Origin: CAIQJJ01 sp964606085
Lineage (GTDB): Bacteria; Chloroflexota; Anaerolineae; Anaerolineales; UBA4823
Direction: 5' to 3'
DNA length: 64,000 nucleotides
Assembly: GCA_964606085.1 (NCBI GenBank)
Contig: CAZSFD010000005.1
Span: forward strand, 35,400 to 99,399
Part shown: positions 32,351-39,852 of the stretch, one piece after another
Layout of the letters: each line of letters begins with the position of its first letter
Position numbering within the stretch: the stretch's first letter is position 1
The notes under the pieces: model-generated
Databases searched by the model: none
The model's input: only the letters and a program-made list of their open reading frames with translations
What the model was told of the DNA's origin: nothing
Program-made: the position numbers and the translations under genes

Positions 32351-32378
32351 TTTACAGCGATGCCTGCCGGGGTATAAT
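32351..32378 (+). promoter_or_regulatory. Sigma-70-type promoter of the ABC exporter gene
   Basis: TTTACA (32351-32356) and TATAAT (32373-32378) are separated by 16 bases; the -10 matches the consensus exactly. It lies 44 bases upstream of the ATG at 32423, in the divergent spacer with prmC. Confidence 0.8.
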
Positions 32379-32422
32379 GGCAGACGCCAATTTGTTAACT
32401 CACTTACCTATTTTTCACCACC

Positions 32423-34219
32423 ATGCCGCCTACTATCCAAGCTGTCACCTTCTCCCCTTCCCAAAGTAAAATCCTCCTGCGCTGCTTCACCTACCTGCGC
32501 CCGCACTGGAAAATGACCGCCGGAGCGTATCTGATGATGCTGCTCATTGACGGCGTCAATATGTTCAACCCGCTGCTGATCGGCTGGACGATTGATCAGG
32601 CCATTCCGCAGCTCGCCGCAACCGGCAGCAGCAATGGCCTGACCTTAGCCGCCATCGGTCTGCTGGTGCTGGTGCTGATCAAGGGCGTCTTCACCTATTT
32701 TCAGGGTGTGTGGACGGAAGTGGCCTCGCAAAATGTGGCCTACGACCTGCGCAACGAACTACAACGCAAGATTACCCAGCTATCCTTTTCCTTCCACGAT
32801 CAATCTGAAGCCGGCGACCTGCTCTCGCGCACCATCCAGGATGTCGAGCGTATTCGCTTTCTGACCGGACGCGCCACCTTGCGGGTGGTCGAGGGCGTGG
32901 TGCTGATGACGATCACGGCGATCATCCTGTTTACGATGAATGCCCAACTGGCCTTGCTGGCGCTGCTGGTGATGCCCCTGCTCACCGTGCAATCAATTCG
33001 TTTTGGACGCGTCTTTCGCCCGCTTTCGGTGCAGATTCAAAAACAATTGGGCGTGGTGACCACCCGTGTGGAACAAAACCTGCGCGGCGCACGCGTGGTT
33101 AAGACCTTTGCCCAGGAAGCGGCGGAAATCGCCCGTTTCGACGGGGAAAATGAACGCTGGTTCGAGCTTTCGGCGTTTTCGGCCCGCCTGCAAGCGGTGA
33201 ACATGCCTCTGCTGCACCTGATCGCCAACCTGGCGACGGTGGGCATTTTGTGGTTCGGCGGCTTACAGGTGATTGACGCCCACATGACCCTCGGCCAACT
33301 GGTCGCCTTCACCACTTATATGGCGCAACTGCTCGGCCCGGTGCGCTTCCTGGGCATGGTGCTGCCGGCCATCGCCATGGCGGGCGCTTCGGCTGAACGC
33401 ATTTTTGAAATTTTGGATACGATGCCCGAAGTCCACGAAGACCCCGCTGCGGTGGATTTGGTGGCGCCCGAGGGCCGGGTGCGCTTCGAGAATGTGTCGT
33501 TTTCGTATGGCAAGCACAGCGGCATCCTCAAGGGCATCAGCTTCGAGGCGCAGCCCCGGCAGGTGGTGGCGCTGGTGGGGCCAACCGGTTCGGGCAAAAG
33601 CACGGTCATCAACCTGATCCCCCGTTTTTACGATCCCAGCGAAGGGCGCATCACCATTGATGGGCAAGATATTCGCCATGTCAGGCTCAACGCGCTGCGC
33701 AACCAGATCGGCATGGTGCTGCAAGAGACCACGCTTTTCGCCGCTTCGCTGCGTGAAAACATCACCTTTGGCAAACCCAACGCCACGCAGGAGGAGATCG
33801 AAGCCGCGGCCAGGGCCGCCCAGGCGCACGAGTTCATCCTGCAAACCGCCCACGGTTACGATACCGAGGTCGGCGAAAAAGGGGTGACGCTCTCGGGTGG
33901 GCAGAAGCAGCGCGTGGCTATCGCCCGCGCCATCCTGACCAATCCCCGCATCTTGATCCTCGACGACGCCACCTCCAGCGTAGACAGCGAAACCGAGCAT
34001 TTGATCCAACAGGCCCTCGACCAGGTGATGGCCGGCGGGCCAGATGGCCCGCAGCGTACCACCTTTGTCATCGCCCATCGCATCAGCACGGTGCAACGCG
34101 CCGATCTGATCTTGGTGCTGGACAAGGGCCGCGTGGCAGCCAGCGGCCAACACGAGGAGCTGCTGCGCAGTTCGGCGCTATACCGCAGCATTTACGAGGA
34201 GCAATTGCGCAAAAACTAA
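32423..34219 (+). CDS. ABC exporter, fused permease and ATPase
   Basis: A 598-residue type IV (MsbA/LmrA-like) half-transporter. Six membrane segments fill about residues 25-310, and the nucleotide-binding domain follows. Walker A is VGPTGSGKST (near residue 388), the signature LSGGQKQRVAIARA (near 490), Walker B ILILDDATSSVD (near 512) and the H-loop VIAHRIS. The residue after the Walker B Asp is Asp instead of the catalytic Glu, a feature usually found in the weak half of heterodimers, although no partner gene is adjacent. The substrate is unknown. It has its own promoter at 32351, and its stop overlaps the stop of the convergent gene. Confidence 0.9.
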   Translation: MPPTIQAVTFSPSQSKILLRCFTYLRPHWKMTAGAYLMMLLIDGVNMFNPLLIGWTIDQAIPQLAATGSSNGLTLAAIGLLVLVLIKGVFTYFQGVWTEVASQNVAYDLRNELQRKITQLSFSFHDQSEAGDLLSRTIQDVERIRFLTGRATLRVVEGVVLMTITAIILFTMNAQLALLALLVMPLLTVQSIRFGRVFRPLSVQIQKQLGVVTTRVEQNLRGARVVKTFAQEAAEIARFDGENERWFELSAFSARLQAVNMPLLHLIANLATVGILWFGGLQVIDAHMTLGQLVAFTTYMAQLLGPVRFLGMVLPAIAMAGASAERIFEILDTMPEVHEDPAAVDLVAPEGRVRFENVSFSYGKHSGILKGISFEAQPRQVVALVGPTGSGKSTVINLIPRFYDPSEGRITIDGQDIRHVRLNALRNQIGMVLQETTLFAASLRENITFGKPNATQEEIEAAARAAQAHEFILQTAHGYDTEVGEKGVTLSGGQKQRVAIARAILTNPRILILDDATSSVDSETEHLIQQALDQVMAGGPDGPQRTTFVIAHRISTVQRADLILVLDKGRVAASGQHEELLRSSALYRSIYEEQLRKN

Positions 34220-35274
34220 CGCCCGCGCCAGGGCTGATCGACCTGGATGGTGTATTTCCACCAGTTGTTGGCAATGCCGTTTTTGCCGCCCGGGGCATGG
34301 GGGATGTGTTTGAGCCACCATTGGATGTGGCCGTGGCTGGCATCGCGGCTTTCCCAATCCTGACAACTGACCATGCGGCGCGTTCCGGGCAGATCGGGGA
34401 AAGTCAGCCAATCGTCGCAACTGCTGGAGACCTGGCGGGGATTGCGCCAGTCGTAGTCTTTTTCGGCGTTGGGCGGCATGTGTACCAGGCCCACTTCGGC
34501 GCGGCCAGGGGCGATCTTATCGTACAGCAGAAAACGCTCGAAATCGTTTTTGGGCGCGGCAAACTGCTGGGGGTCAACGGGCGAGCGGATGGCCCGGTAG
34601 GCGTTATCCAGCGTGCGCACAGAGCCATACACGTGCGCCATAATCGCCTCCATGCGGTGGCCGATGTCGTGCAGCATTTCGCCCACCCCGCGCTGGTAAT
34701 TGAAACCCATGATCACAAAGCGCCGTGTGCAATGTTCCGAATTGGCCAGCGGCGCCGAATTGCACCAGATGGCCCCCTTGCCCACCATGTGCGACTCCCA
34801 AAAGCCAAAATAAGGCCCGCCAAACAGCCACACCTCGTCAATTTGCCCGCTCATCACCTTTTGAATCAGGCCATACTCTTTGACAATTTTCCAATAATCT
34901 ACCCCATCAGGTTCGTGATGGGTCTTTTCATCTTGCAGCATGGCGAGGTAAGCCGCGGGGGTATAGCGAAAACCATCGGTTTTGTGTGGGATAGCGTCTA
35001 CATCTACGCGATTGGCCGGTTCGACCTGGTATTTCACCAGACCATAACTGACCTCTTCCATTTCAGCCACGAAGGCGGCGATCAGCGCATCGGCCGATTG
35101 CCAGCCCATCTTCGTGGTCAGGCGCGTGCCCTGCTCATCCACAAACGGATCAAAGTTGATCACGAAGACCTTCGGCGAGATCACCTGCAAGGGTTCATCG
35201 GTTCGCACGGTCGTTTTGGGCGTCTGCCCCAAAAATTGAGCAATCCACTCCAGGAATGACTTGAGAAAATCCAT
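34216..35274 (-). CDS. Conserved protein of unknown function with an HxxGHRxE motif
   Basis: A 352-residue protein that I cannot assign. It is soluble-looking and lacks a signal peptide; a few N-terminal hydrophobic residues (MDFLKSFLEWIAQFLG) could form an amphipathic helix. Conserved-looking blocks are KVFVINFDPFVD, DEVWLFGGPYFGFWESHM, IWCNSAPL, FVIMGFNYQRGVGEMLHDIGHRMEAIM and the C-terminal WWLKHIPHAPG. The HDIGHRMEAI stretch and nearby acids could bind a metal. AGGAGG precedes the ATG at the correct spacing. The stop (34216-34218) overlaps the ABC exporter stop (34217-34219) on the other strand. It is divergent from folD. Confidence 0.75.
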   Translation of the reverse strand: MDFLKSFLEWIAQFLGQTPKTTVRTDEPLQVISPKVFVINFDPFVDEQGTRLTTKMGWQSADALIAAFVAEMEEVSYGLVKYQVEPANRVDVDAIPHKTDGFRYTPAAYLAMLQDEKTHHEPDGVDYWKIVKEYGLIQKVMSGQIDEVWLFGGPYFGFWESHMVGKGAIWCNSAPLANSEHCTRRFVIMGFNYQRGVGEMLHDIGHRMEAIMAHVYGSVRTLDNAYRAIRSPVDPQQFAAPKNDFERFLLYDKIAPGRAEVGLVHMPPNAEKDYDWRNPRQVSSSCDDWLTFPDLPGTRRMVSCQDWESRDASHGHIQWWLKHIPHAPGGKNGIANNWWKYTIQVDQPWRGR

Positions 35275-35358
35275 CGCAACCTCCTGCGCAATCGCAATAA
35301 AAAACCAACCATCGCCTCCCGATTATCATCCCGCTTGCAGCTTTGCGCAACCGCAGCC

Positions 35359-35387
35359 TTGCCATTTGGCGGGCAATGGGCGATAAT
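35359..35387 (+). promoter_or_regulatory. Sigma-70-type promoter of folD
   Basis: TTGCCA (35359-35364) and GATAAT (35382-35387) with a 17-base spacer, 24 bases before the folD start. AAAGGAG ends at 35405. Confidence 0.7.
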
Positions 35388-35411
35388 CTCACCCAACGAA
35401 AGGAGTTTTTT

Positions 35412-36287
35412 ATGACTGCACAAATCATAGATGGCAAAGCCATTGCCGAACAAGTTCGTCAAACCGTGGCCGAGGGCGTGGCGGCGCGCCTGGCGGCGGG
35501 GAAATCGCAGCCGGGCCTGGCGACCGTGTTGGTCGGTGACCGGATGGATTCGGCCACCTATGTCGCCTCCAAACAGAAGGCGTGCCAGGAATTGGGCATG
35601 CAATCTTTCCATCATCAGTTGCCGCAAAACGCCTCGCAGGAAGAAGTGGAAGGGCTGGTCGAACGATTGAGCGACGATCCCGCCGTCAACGGCATCCTGG
35701 TGCAACTGCCCCTGCCCGCTCATCTGGATGAAGAACGCGTGCTGCAAGCTGTCCGCCTGGATAAAGATGTGGACGGCTTCCACCCGATCAACATTGGCCG
35801 CCTGGCGCAAAAGGGGCGCGAGCCGCTCTTCGTGCCTTGCACGCCCTATGGCTGCATCTACCTGCTCGAACAGGCCGGCGTGCCGATTGAAGGGGCCAAT
35901 GCCGTGGTGCTGGGGCGTTCCAACATCGTCGGCATGCCGGCGGCGCTGCTGCTGATCGGCAAGAACGCCACGGTGACGGTGTGCCACTCGCGCACCCAAA
36001 ACCTGCCCGACGTGGTGCGCCAGGCCGACATCCTGATCGCGGCCATTGGACGCATGGAAATGGTGCGCGGCGATTGGATCAAACCCGGCGCGGCCATCAT
36101 TGACGTGGGCATCAACTCCAAGCCCGACGCCAGCAAAAAGCGCGGCTACCGGCTGGTGGGCGATGTGAACTACGAAGAAGCCGCCGCCGTGGCTGGCTGG
36201 ATCACCCCCGTCCCCGGCGGCGTGGGGCCGATGACCATCGCCATGCTGATGAGAAATACCCTGCGCGCCGCACAAATTCAAGATTAA
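35412..36287 (+). CDS. folD: Bifunctional methylenetetrahydrofolate dehydrogenase/cyclohydrolase
   Basis: A 291-residue FolD, which converts 5,10-methylene-THF to 10-formyl-THF in one-carbon metabolism. Motifs are YVASKQKACQELGM with the catalytic Lys, GILVQLPLPAHLDE, KDVDGFHPINIG, the NAD(P) loop GRSNIVGMPAALLL and the terminal TPVPGGVGPMTIAMLM. The length is normal. The ATG at 35412 follows AAAGGAG by six bases; an upstream in-frame start at 35343 would overlap the promoter at 35359. It is a single-gene unit between an uncharacterised gene and the deaminase operon. Confidence 0.97.
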   Translation: MTAQIIDGKAIAEQVRQTVAEGVAARLAAGKSQPGLATVLVGDRMDSATYVASKQKACQELGMQSFHHQLPQNASQEEVEGLVERLSDDPAVNGILVQLPLPAHLDEERVLQAVRLDKDVDGFHPINIGRLAQKGREPLFVPCTPYGCIYLLEQAGVPIEGANAVVLGRSNIVGMPAALLLIGKNATVTVCHSRTQNLPDVVRQADILIAAIGRMEMVRGDWIKPGAAIIDVGINSKPDASKKRGYRLVGDVNYEEAAAVAGWITPVPGGVGPMTIAMLMRNTLRAAQIQD

Positions 36288-36305
36288 CCCAAGGGGCGAT
36301 GAGCC

Positions 36306-36343
36306 GGTTGAAGGTTGCAAGGGGTAACTTTCAACCTTCAACC
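36306..36343. repeat. Inverted GGTTGAAGGTTG repeat
   Basis: Arms GGTTGAAGGTTG (36306-36317) and CAACCTTCAACC (36332-36343) are perfect complements, with three further inner pairs after one mismatch. The element is 18 bases past the folD stop and may act as an mRNA end or processing site, but no T run follows. GGTTGAAGGTT words also occur near 15785 and 37865. Confidence 0.78.
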
Positions 36344-36353
36344 TGTTATCATT

Positions 36354-36414
36354 TGGTCAGACAATCCATTGACAGCGGGGGGCTTTTTCGGTAAACTAGC
36401 CATTGTCAGACAAT
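36354..36414 (+). promoter_or_regulatory. Promoter with two palindromic operator-like sites before the 8-oxoguanine deaminase operon
   Basis: The promoter is TTGACA (36369-36374), a 17-base spacer and TAAACT (36392-36397). Two copies of a T-x-GT-CAG-AC-A-A word, TGGTCAGACAA (36354-36364) and TTGTCAGACAA (36403-36413), flank it; the second extends to a perfect 13-base palindrome at 36402-36414 over the expected start point. Such sites are the general type bound by GntR-superfamily proteins, and a gntR gene is the second gene of this operon. Confidence 0.78.
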
Positions 36415-36487
36415 TCAAAGAGAGCGCAAAGAGCGGCAATTTGAGCCAACCAGCGCTCTTTTCGCTTCTATCCTTTCTCTCTACCCC

Positions 36488-37870
36488 ATGCCCACCATCC
36501 GCATCAAAACCACCCTGCTGATCACCATGGACGAACAGCGCCGCGAGATTGCCAATGGCGGGCTGTTTGTACGGGATGGGTTTGTCGAACAGGCCGGAAA
36601 ATGGGAAGACCTGCCTGGCGAAGCCGATCAAACCCTCGATCTGACCGGCTGCATCGTCCTGCCGGGGCTGATCAACACCCATCATCACTTCTATCAAACG
36701 CTCACCCGCGCCATCCCCGCCGCCCAAGATGCCAACCTGTTTGGCTGGCTGCGCACGCTTTACCCCATCTGGGGGCGCATAACGCCCGATGACATTTACA
36801 TTTCCACACAAACGGCTCTGGCAGAGTTAGCGCTATCAGGCTGCACCACCGCATCCGATCACCTGTACATCTTCCCCAACGGCTGCCGCCTGGACGATGA
36901 AATCGCCGCGGCCCGCGCCATGGGTGTGCGCCTGCACGCCGCGCGCGGTTCGATGAGCCTGGGGCAATCGCAGGGCGGCCTGCCGCCCGATAGCGTCGTT
37001 GAGAGCGAAGCATTCATCCTGAAAGAATCACAGCGGCTGATCGAGCAATACCACGATCCCAACCCCGGTGCGCTGACCCAGATCGTCCTCGCCCCCTGTT
37101 CGCCGTTCAGCGTCACCGCCAACCTGATGCGCCAGAGCGCCGCGCTGGCGCGTGAATACGGCGTTCGCCTGCACACACACCTGGCCGAAACCGAAGATGA
37201 AGAGACCTTCTGCCGGCAAAAATTCGGCTACCGCCCGGTGGAATACATGGATCTGCTCAACTGGGTTGGGCCAGACGTGTGGTTTGCTCACTCGGTGTAC
37301 GTCAACGAAGCCGAAATTGGTCAGTTTGCGCGCACGGGTTGCGGCGTGGCGCACTGCCCCACCTCGAACATGCGCCTGGCTTCGGGCATCGCCCCCATTG
37401 CGCAGATGCTCACCGCCGGTGTCAACGTGGGCCTGGGGGTAGATGGCTCGGCCAGCAACGACGGCTCGCACCTGCTGGCCGAGGCGCGCCAGGCCATGCT
37501 GCTGGCCCGGCTCCAAGAAGGTCTCACCGGTTTTTCCCGTTCCGACGACCCCAACCGCAAATTGATGACCGCCCGCCAGGCCCTTGAACTGGCCACGCGC
37601 GGCGGCGCAGCGGTGCTGGGCCGCCGCGACATCGGCGCACTCGAACCCGGCAAATGCGCCGATTTCTTCGCCATCCGGCTAAACCGCCTGGAATATGCCG
37701 GTGCACTGCATGATCCCGTGGCCGCCGTCCTCTTCTGCGCCCCCGTCCGTGCCGATTACACCTTTGTCGGCGGCAAGCCGGTGGTGCAAGAAGGGCAGTT
37801 GGTCAACGTAGAACTTGGCCGCCTGATCGAAACGCATCATCGAGCAGCGAAAAAGTTAGTGGAAGGTTGA
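36488..37870 (+). CDS. 8-Oxoguanine deaminase
   Basis: A 460-residue amidohydrolase closely resembling characterised 8-oxoguanine deaminases. Metal and substrate motifs are LPGLINTHHHFYQTLTR (HxH), SGCTTASDHLYIFPNG, ARGSMSLGQSQGGLPP, LAPCSPFSVT, LHTHLAETEDEE, VAHCPTSNMRLASGI and GLGVDGSASNDGSHL, ending in IGALEPGKCADF. The SMSLG and THHHFYQTLTR stretches separate it from plain guanine or cytosine deaminases, although related s-triazine amidohydrolases share much of this. It should convert 8-oxoguanine to uric acid and ammonia. It is the first gene of an operon with gntR and the YgeY-like hydrolase. Confidence 0.88.
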   Translation: MPTIRIKTTLLITMDEQRREIANGGLFVRDGFVEQAGKWEDLPGEADQTLDLTGCIVLPGLINTHHHFYQTLTRAIPAAQDANLFGWLRTLYPIWGRITPDDIYISTQTALAELALSGCTTASDHLYIFPNGCRLDDEIAAARAMGVRLHAARGSMSLGQSQGGLPPDSVVESEAFILKESQRLIEQYHDPNPGALTQIVLAPCSPFSVTANLMRQSAALAREYGVRLHTHLAETEDEETFCRQKFGYRPVEYMDLLNWVGPDVWFAHSVYVNEAEIGQFARTGCGVAHCPTSNMRLASGIAPIAQMLTAGVNVGLGVDGSASNDGSHLLAEARQAMLLARLQEGLTGFSRSDDPNRKLMTARQALELATRGGAAVLGRRDIGALEPGKCADFFAIRLNRLEYAGALHDPVAAVLFCAPVRADYTFVGGKPVVQEGQLVNVELGRLIETHHRAAKKLVEG

Positions 37871-37899
37871 AGGTTTATTCAAGTTAAGGAGCAAAGAAA

Positions 37900-38619
37900 A
37901 TGACCAAAAAAGAATTTCCCTCACAACGTTTGTACGAAGACCTCAAACGCATCATCACCGAGGCCGAACCAGGTCACAAACTGCCTGCCGAACCCGAATT
38001 GGCAAAGCAGATGGGTGTGGCCCGCGCCACCCTGCGCGAGGCGCTGCGCATCTTCGAGGCGCGCGGTCAGCTTTACCGCCGCCAGGGCGCCGGGACAATC
38101 ATCATCCAGCCGAAGGTGATGGATGCCGGGCTGGAAGTGCTGGAAAGCATTGAGACGCTGGCCGAACGGAGTGGCCTGCGTGTGAGCATGGGTGAATTAC
38201 ACGTCACCTCAGGCCAGCCAACGGCTGAAGAAGCGGCTGCCCTGGGCCTGGAAAGCGAAGCGCAGGTGATCCGCGTCGCCCGCGTGATCCGCTCTGATGC
38301 GCGCCCGGTGGCCTATCTGATTGACATCTTGCCCGAAGATGTCTTGAGCGCTGATGAACTCGATCACGATTTCCACGGCTCGGTGCTTGATTTACTGCTG
38401 CGGCGTGGCACACCCACCCTCGGCAGCTCACGCACCGAGTTGACCGCCATCTCGGCCATGGCCACCGAAGCCAAAGCCCTTGGCCTGCAACGCGGCGATG
38501 TGTTGCTGCGTTTCATCGCCCAACTCTACGACACCAGCGGGCGCGTGGTGGACTATTCATACTCCTATTTTCTGCCGGGCTATTTCAAATTCCACATCGT
38601 GCGCAAGGTGGTCGCTTAA
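37900..38619 (+). CDS. GntR-family regulator (HutC-like, UTRA domain)
   Basis: A 239-residue regulator. The winged helix-turn-helix (LPAEPELAKQMGVARATLRE, residues about 28-47, then GQLYRRQGAGTII) is followed by a beta-rich UTRA-type ligand domain ending GRVVDYSYSYFLPGYFKFHI. AAGGAG sits ten bases before the ATG. It lies between the deaminase and hydrolase genes and overlaps the latter by one base, so it probably controls this operon by binding the palindromes at 36354-36414. The ligand is unknown; a purine or ureide is a guess from context. Confidence 0.9.
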   Translation: MTKKEFPSQRLYEDLKRIITEAEPGHKLPAEPELAKQMGVARATLREALRIFEARGQLYRRQGAGTIIIQPKVMDAGLEVLESIETLAERSGLRVSMGELHVTSGQPTAEEAAALGLESEAQVIRVARVIRSDARPVAYLIDILPEDVLSADELDHDFHGSVLDLLLRRGTPTLGSSRTELTAISAMATEAKALGLQRGDVLLRFIAQLYDTSGRVVDYSYSYFLPGYFKFHIVRKVVA

Positions 38620-39839
38620 TGGTCGCAACAAGCACGGCAATCCAAGACAAAGTCGCCCTGCATCGCTCCGCCATTGTGCGCTTTTTGCGTGAAATCTGCG
38701 CCATCCCCAGCATGGATTCGCAAATTGGGCCGGTGGGCGAACGCATCGCCGCCGAAATGCACCAGCTCGGCTTCGACGAAGTACGCTTTGACCCCATGGG
38801 CAACATCCTGGGGCGCATTGGCAGCGGGCCGCGCACCATCGTCTACGATTCCCACATTGATACCGTGGGAATTGGCGACCCGGCAGAGTGGGAATGGCAC
38901 CCATTCGAGGGCAAGGTGGAAGATGGCGTCCTCTACGCCCGCGGCGCTTGCGACGAAAAGGGCAGCACCCCTGGCATGATCTACGGCCTGGCGATCGCGC
39001 GTGACCTGGGCCTGCTCGACGGCTGGACGGCCTGGTATTTCGGCAACATGGAAGAGTGGTGCGATGGCATCGCCCCCAAAATGTTCGTCGAGATTGACCC
39101 CGCTGTGCGGCCTGATTATGTCGTCATCGGCGAACCGAGCCGGATGCAAATTTCACGCGGCCAGAAAGGGCGCGTGGAATTCAAAATCACCGCCAAGGGC
39201 AAATCGGCCCATGCCGCCAGCAATCACCTGGGCGAGAACGCCATTTACAAGCTGCTGGGCGTCATCGCTGGCATTCGCGACCTGGAGCCGCAACTTGGCG
39301 ATGACCCTTTCCTCGGCCACGGCAAGATCACCGTCACCGATATGAAAGTGACCACGGCCTCGATCAACGCCGTCCCCAATGAAGCCGTCCTCTTCGTAGA
39401 TCGCCGCCTGACCTTCGGTGAGACGCAAGAAGCCGCCCTGGCTCAGGTGCAGGCGCTCATCCCGCCCGAACTGCGCGCCAGCATCACCACCGAACTGCTG
39501 GTTTACGATGAACCATCTTATACCGGCTACAAACTGGTTGTGGACAAATACTTCCCCGCCTGGGCCACCCCCGAAGACCACCCGCTGATCCAGGCCGGGA
39601 TTGCAGCCCGCACGCAGATCGGCCTGCCCGACGCCCCCACCAACAAATGGGATTTTTCCACCAACGGCAACTACTGGTCGGGCCGGGCGGGCATCCCCTG
39701 CATCGGCTTCGCTCCCGGCGACGAAACCACCGCTCACACCGTGCTGGATAGCGTGCGCCTGGAGGATGTGGTGAAGGCGACGGAGTGGTATGCTCTTTTG
39801 CCCAGTCAGCTAACTGGTATTGCTGCCAGGATAGATTAG
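38619..39839 (+). CDS. YgeY-like M20 family metallohydrolase
   Basis: A 406-residue dizinc hydrolase of the M20/ArgE/YgeY group. Metal ligands are visible in VYDSHIDTVG (His, Asp), GACDEKGSTPGM (Asp), NMEEWCDG (Glu-Glu), VIGEPSR and the late His in GDETTAHTV. The dimerisation domain includes SAHAASNHLGENAIY. YgeY proteins occur in bacterial purine/ureide or selenium-linked gene clusters, where their exact substrate is unproven. TAATG couples the start to gntR. The presence of an 8-oxoguanine deaminase two genes upstream suggests cleavage of a carbamoylated or amide product of purine breakdown. Confidence 0.87.
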   Translation: MVATSTAIQDKVALHRSAIVRFLREICAIPSMDSQIGPVGERIAAEMHQLGFDEVRFDPMGNILGRIGSGPRTIVYDSHIDTVGIGDPAEWEWHPFEGKVEDGVLYARGACDEKGSTPGMIYGLAIARDLGLLDGWTAWYFGNMEEWCDGIAPKMFVEIDPAVRPDYVVIGEPSRMQISRGQKGRVEFKITAKGKSAHAASNHLGENAIYKLLGVIAGIRDLEPQLGDDPFLGHGKITVTDMKVTTASINAVPNEAVLFVDRRLTFGETQEAALAQVQALIPPELRASITTELLVYDEPSYTGYKLVVDKYFPAWATPEDHPLIQAGIAARTQIGLPDAPTNKWDFSTNGNYWSGRAGIPCIGFAPGDETTAHTVLDSVRLEDVVKATEWYALLPSQLTGIAARID

Positions 39840-39852
39840 TTACCCGGTCAGT

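Noticed and set aside
35181..36341. Open frame of 386 codons on the - strand
   Set aside because: Lies antisense to folD and across its promoter and shows no recognisable protein motif.
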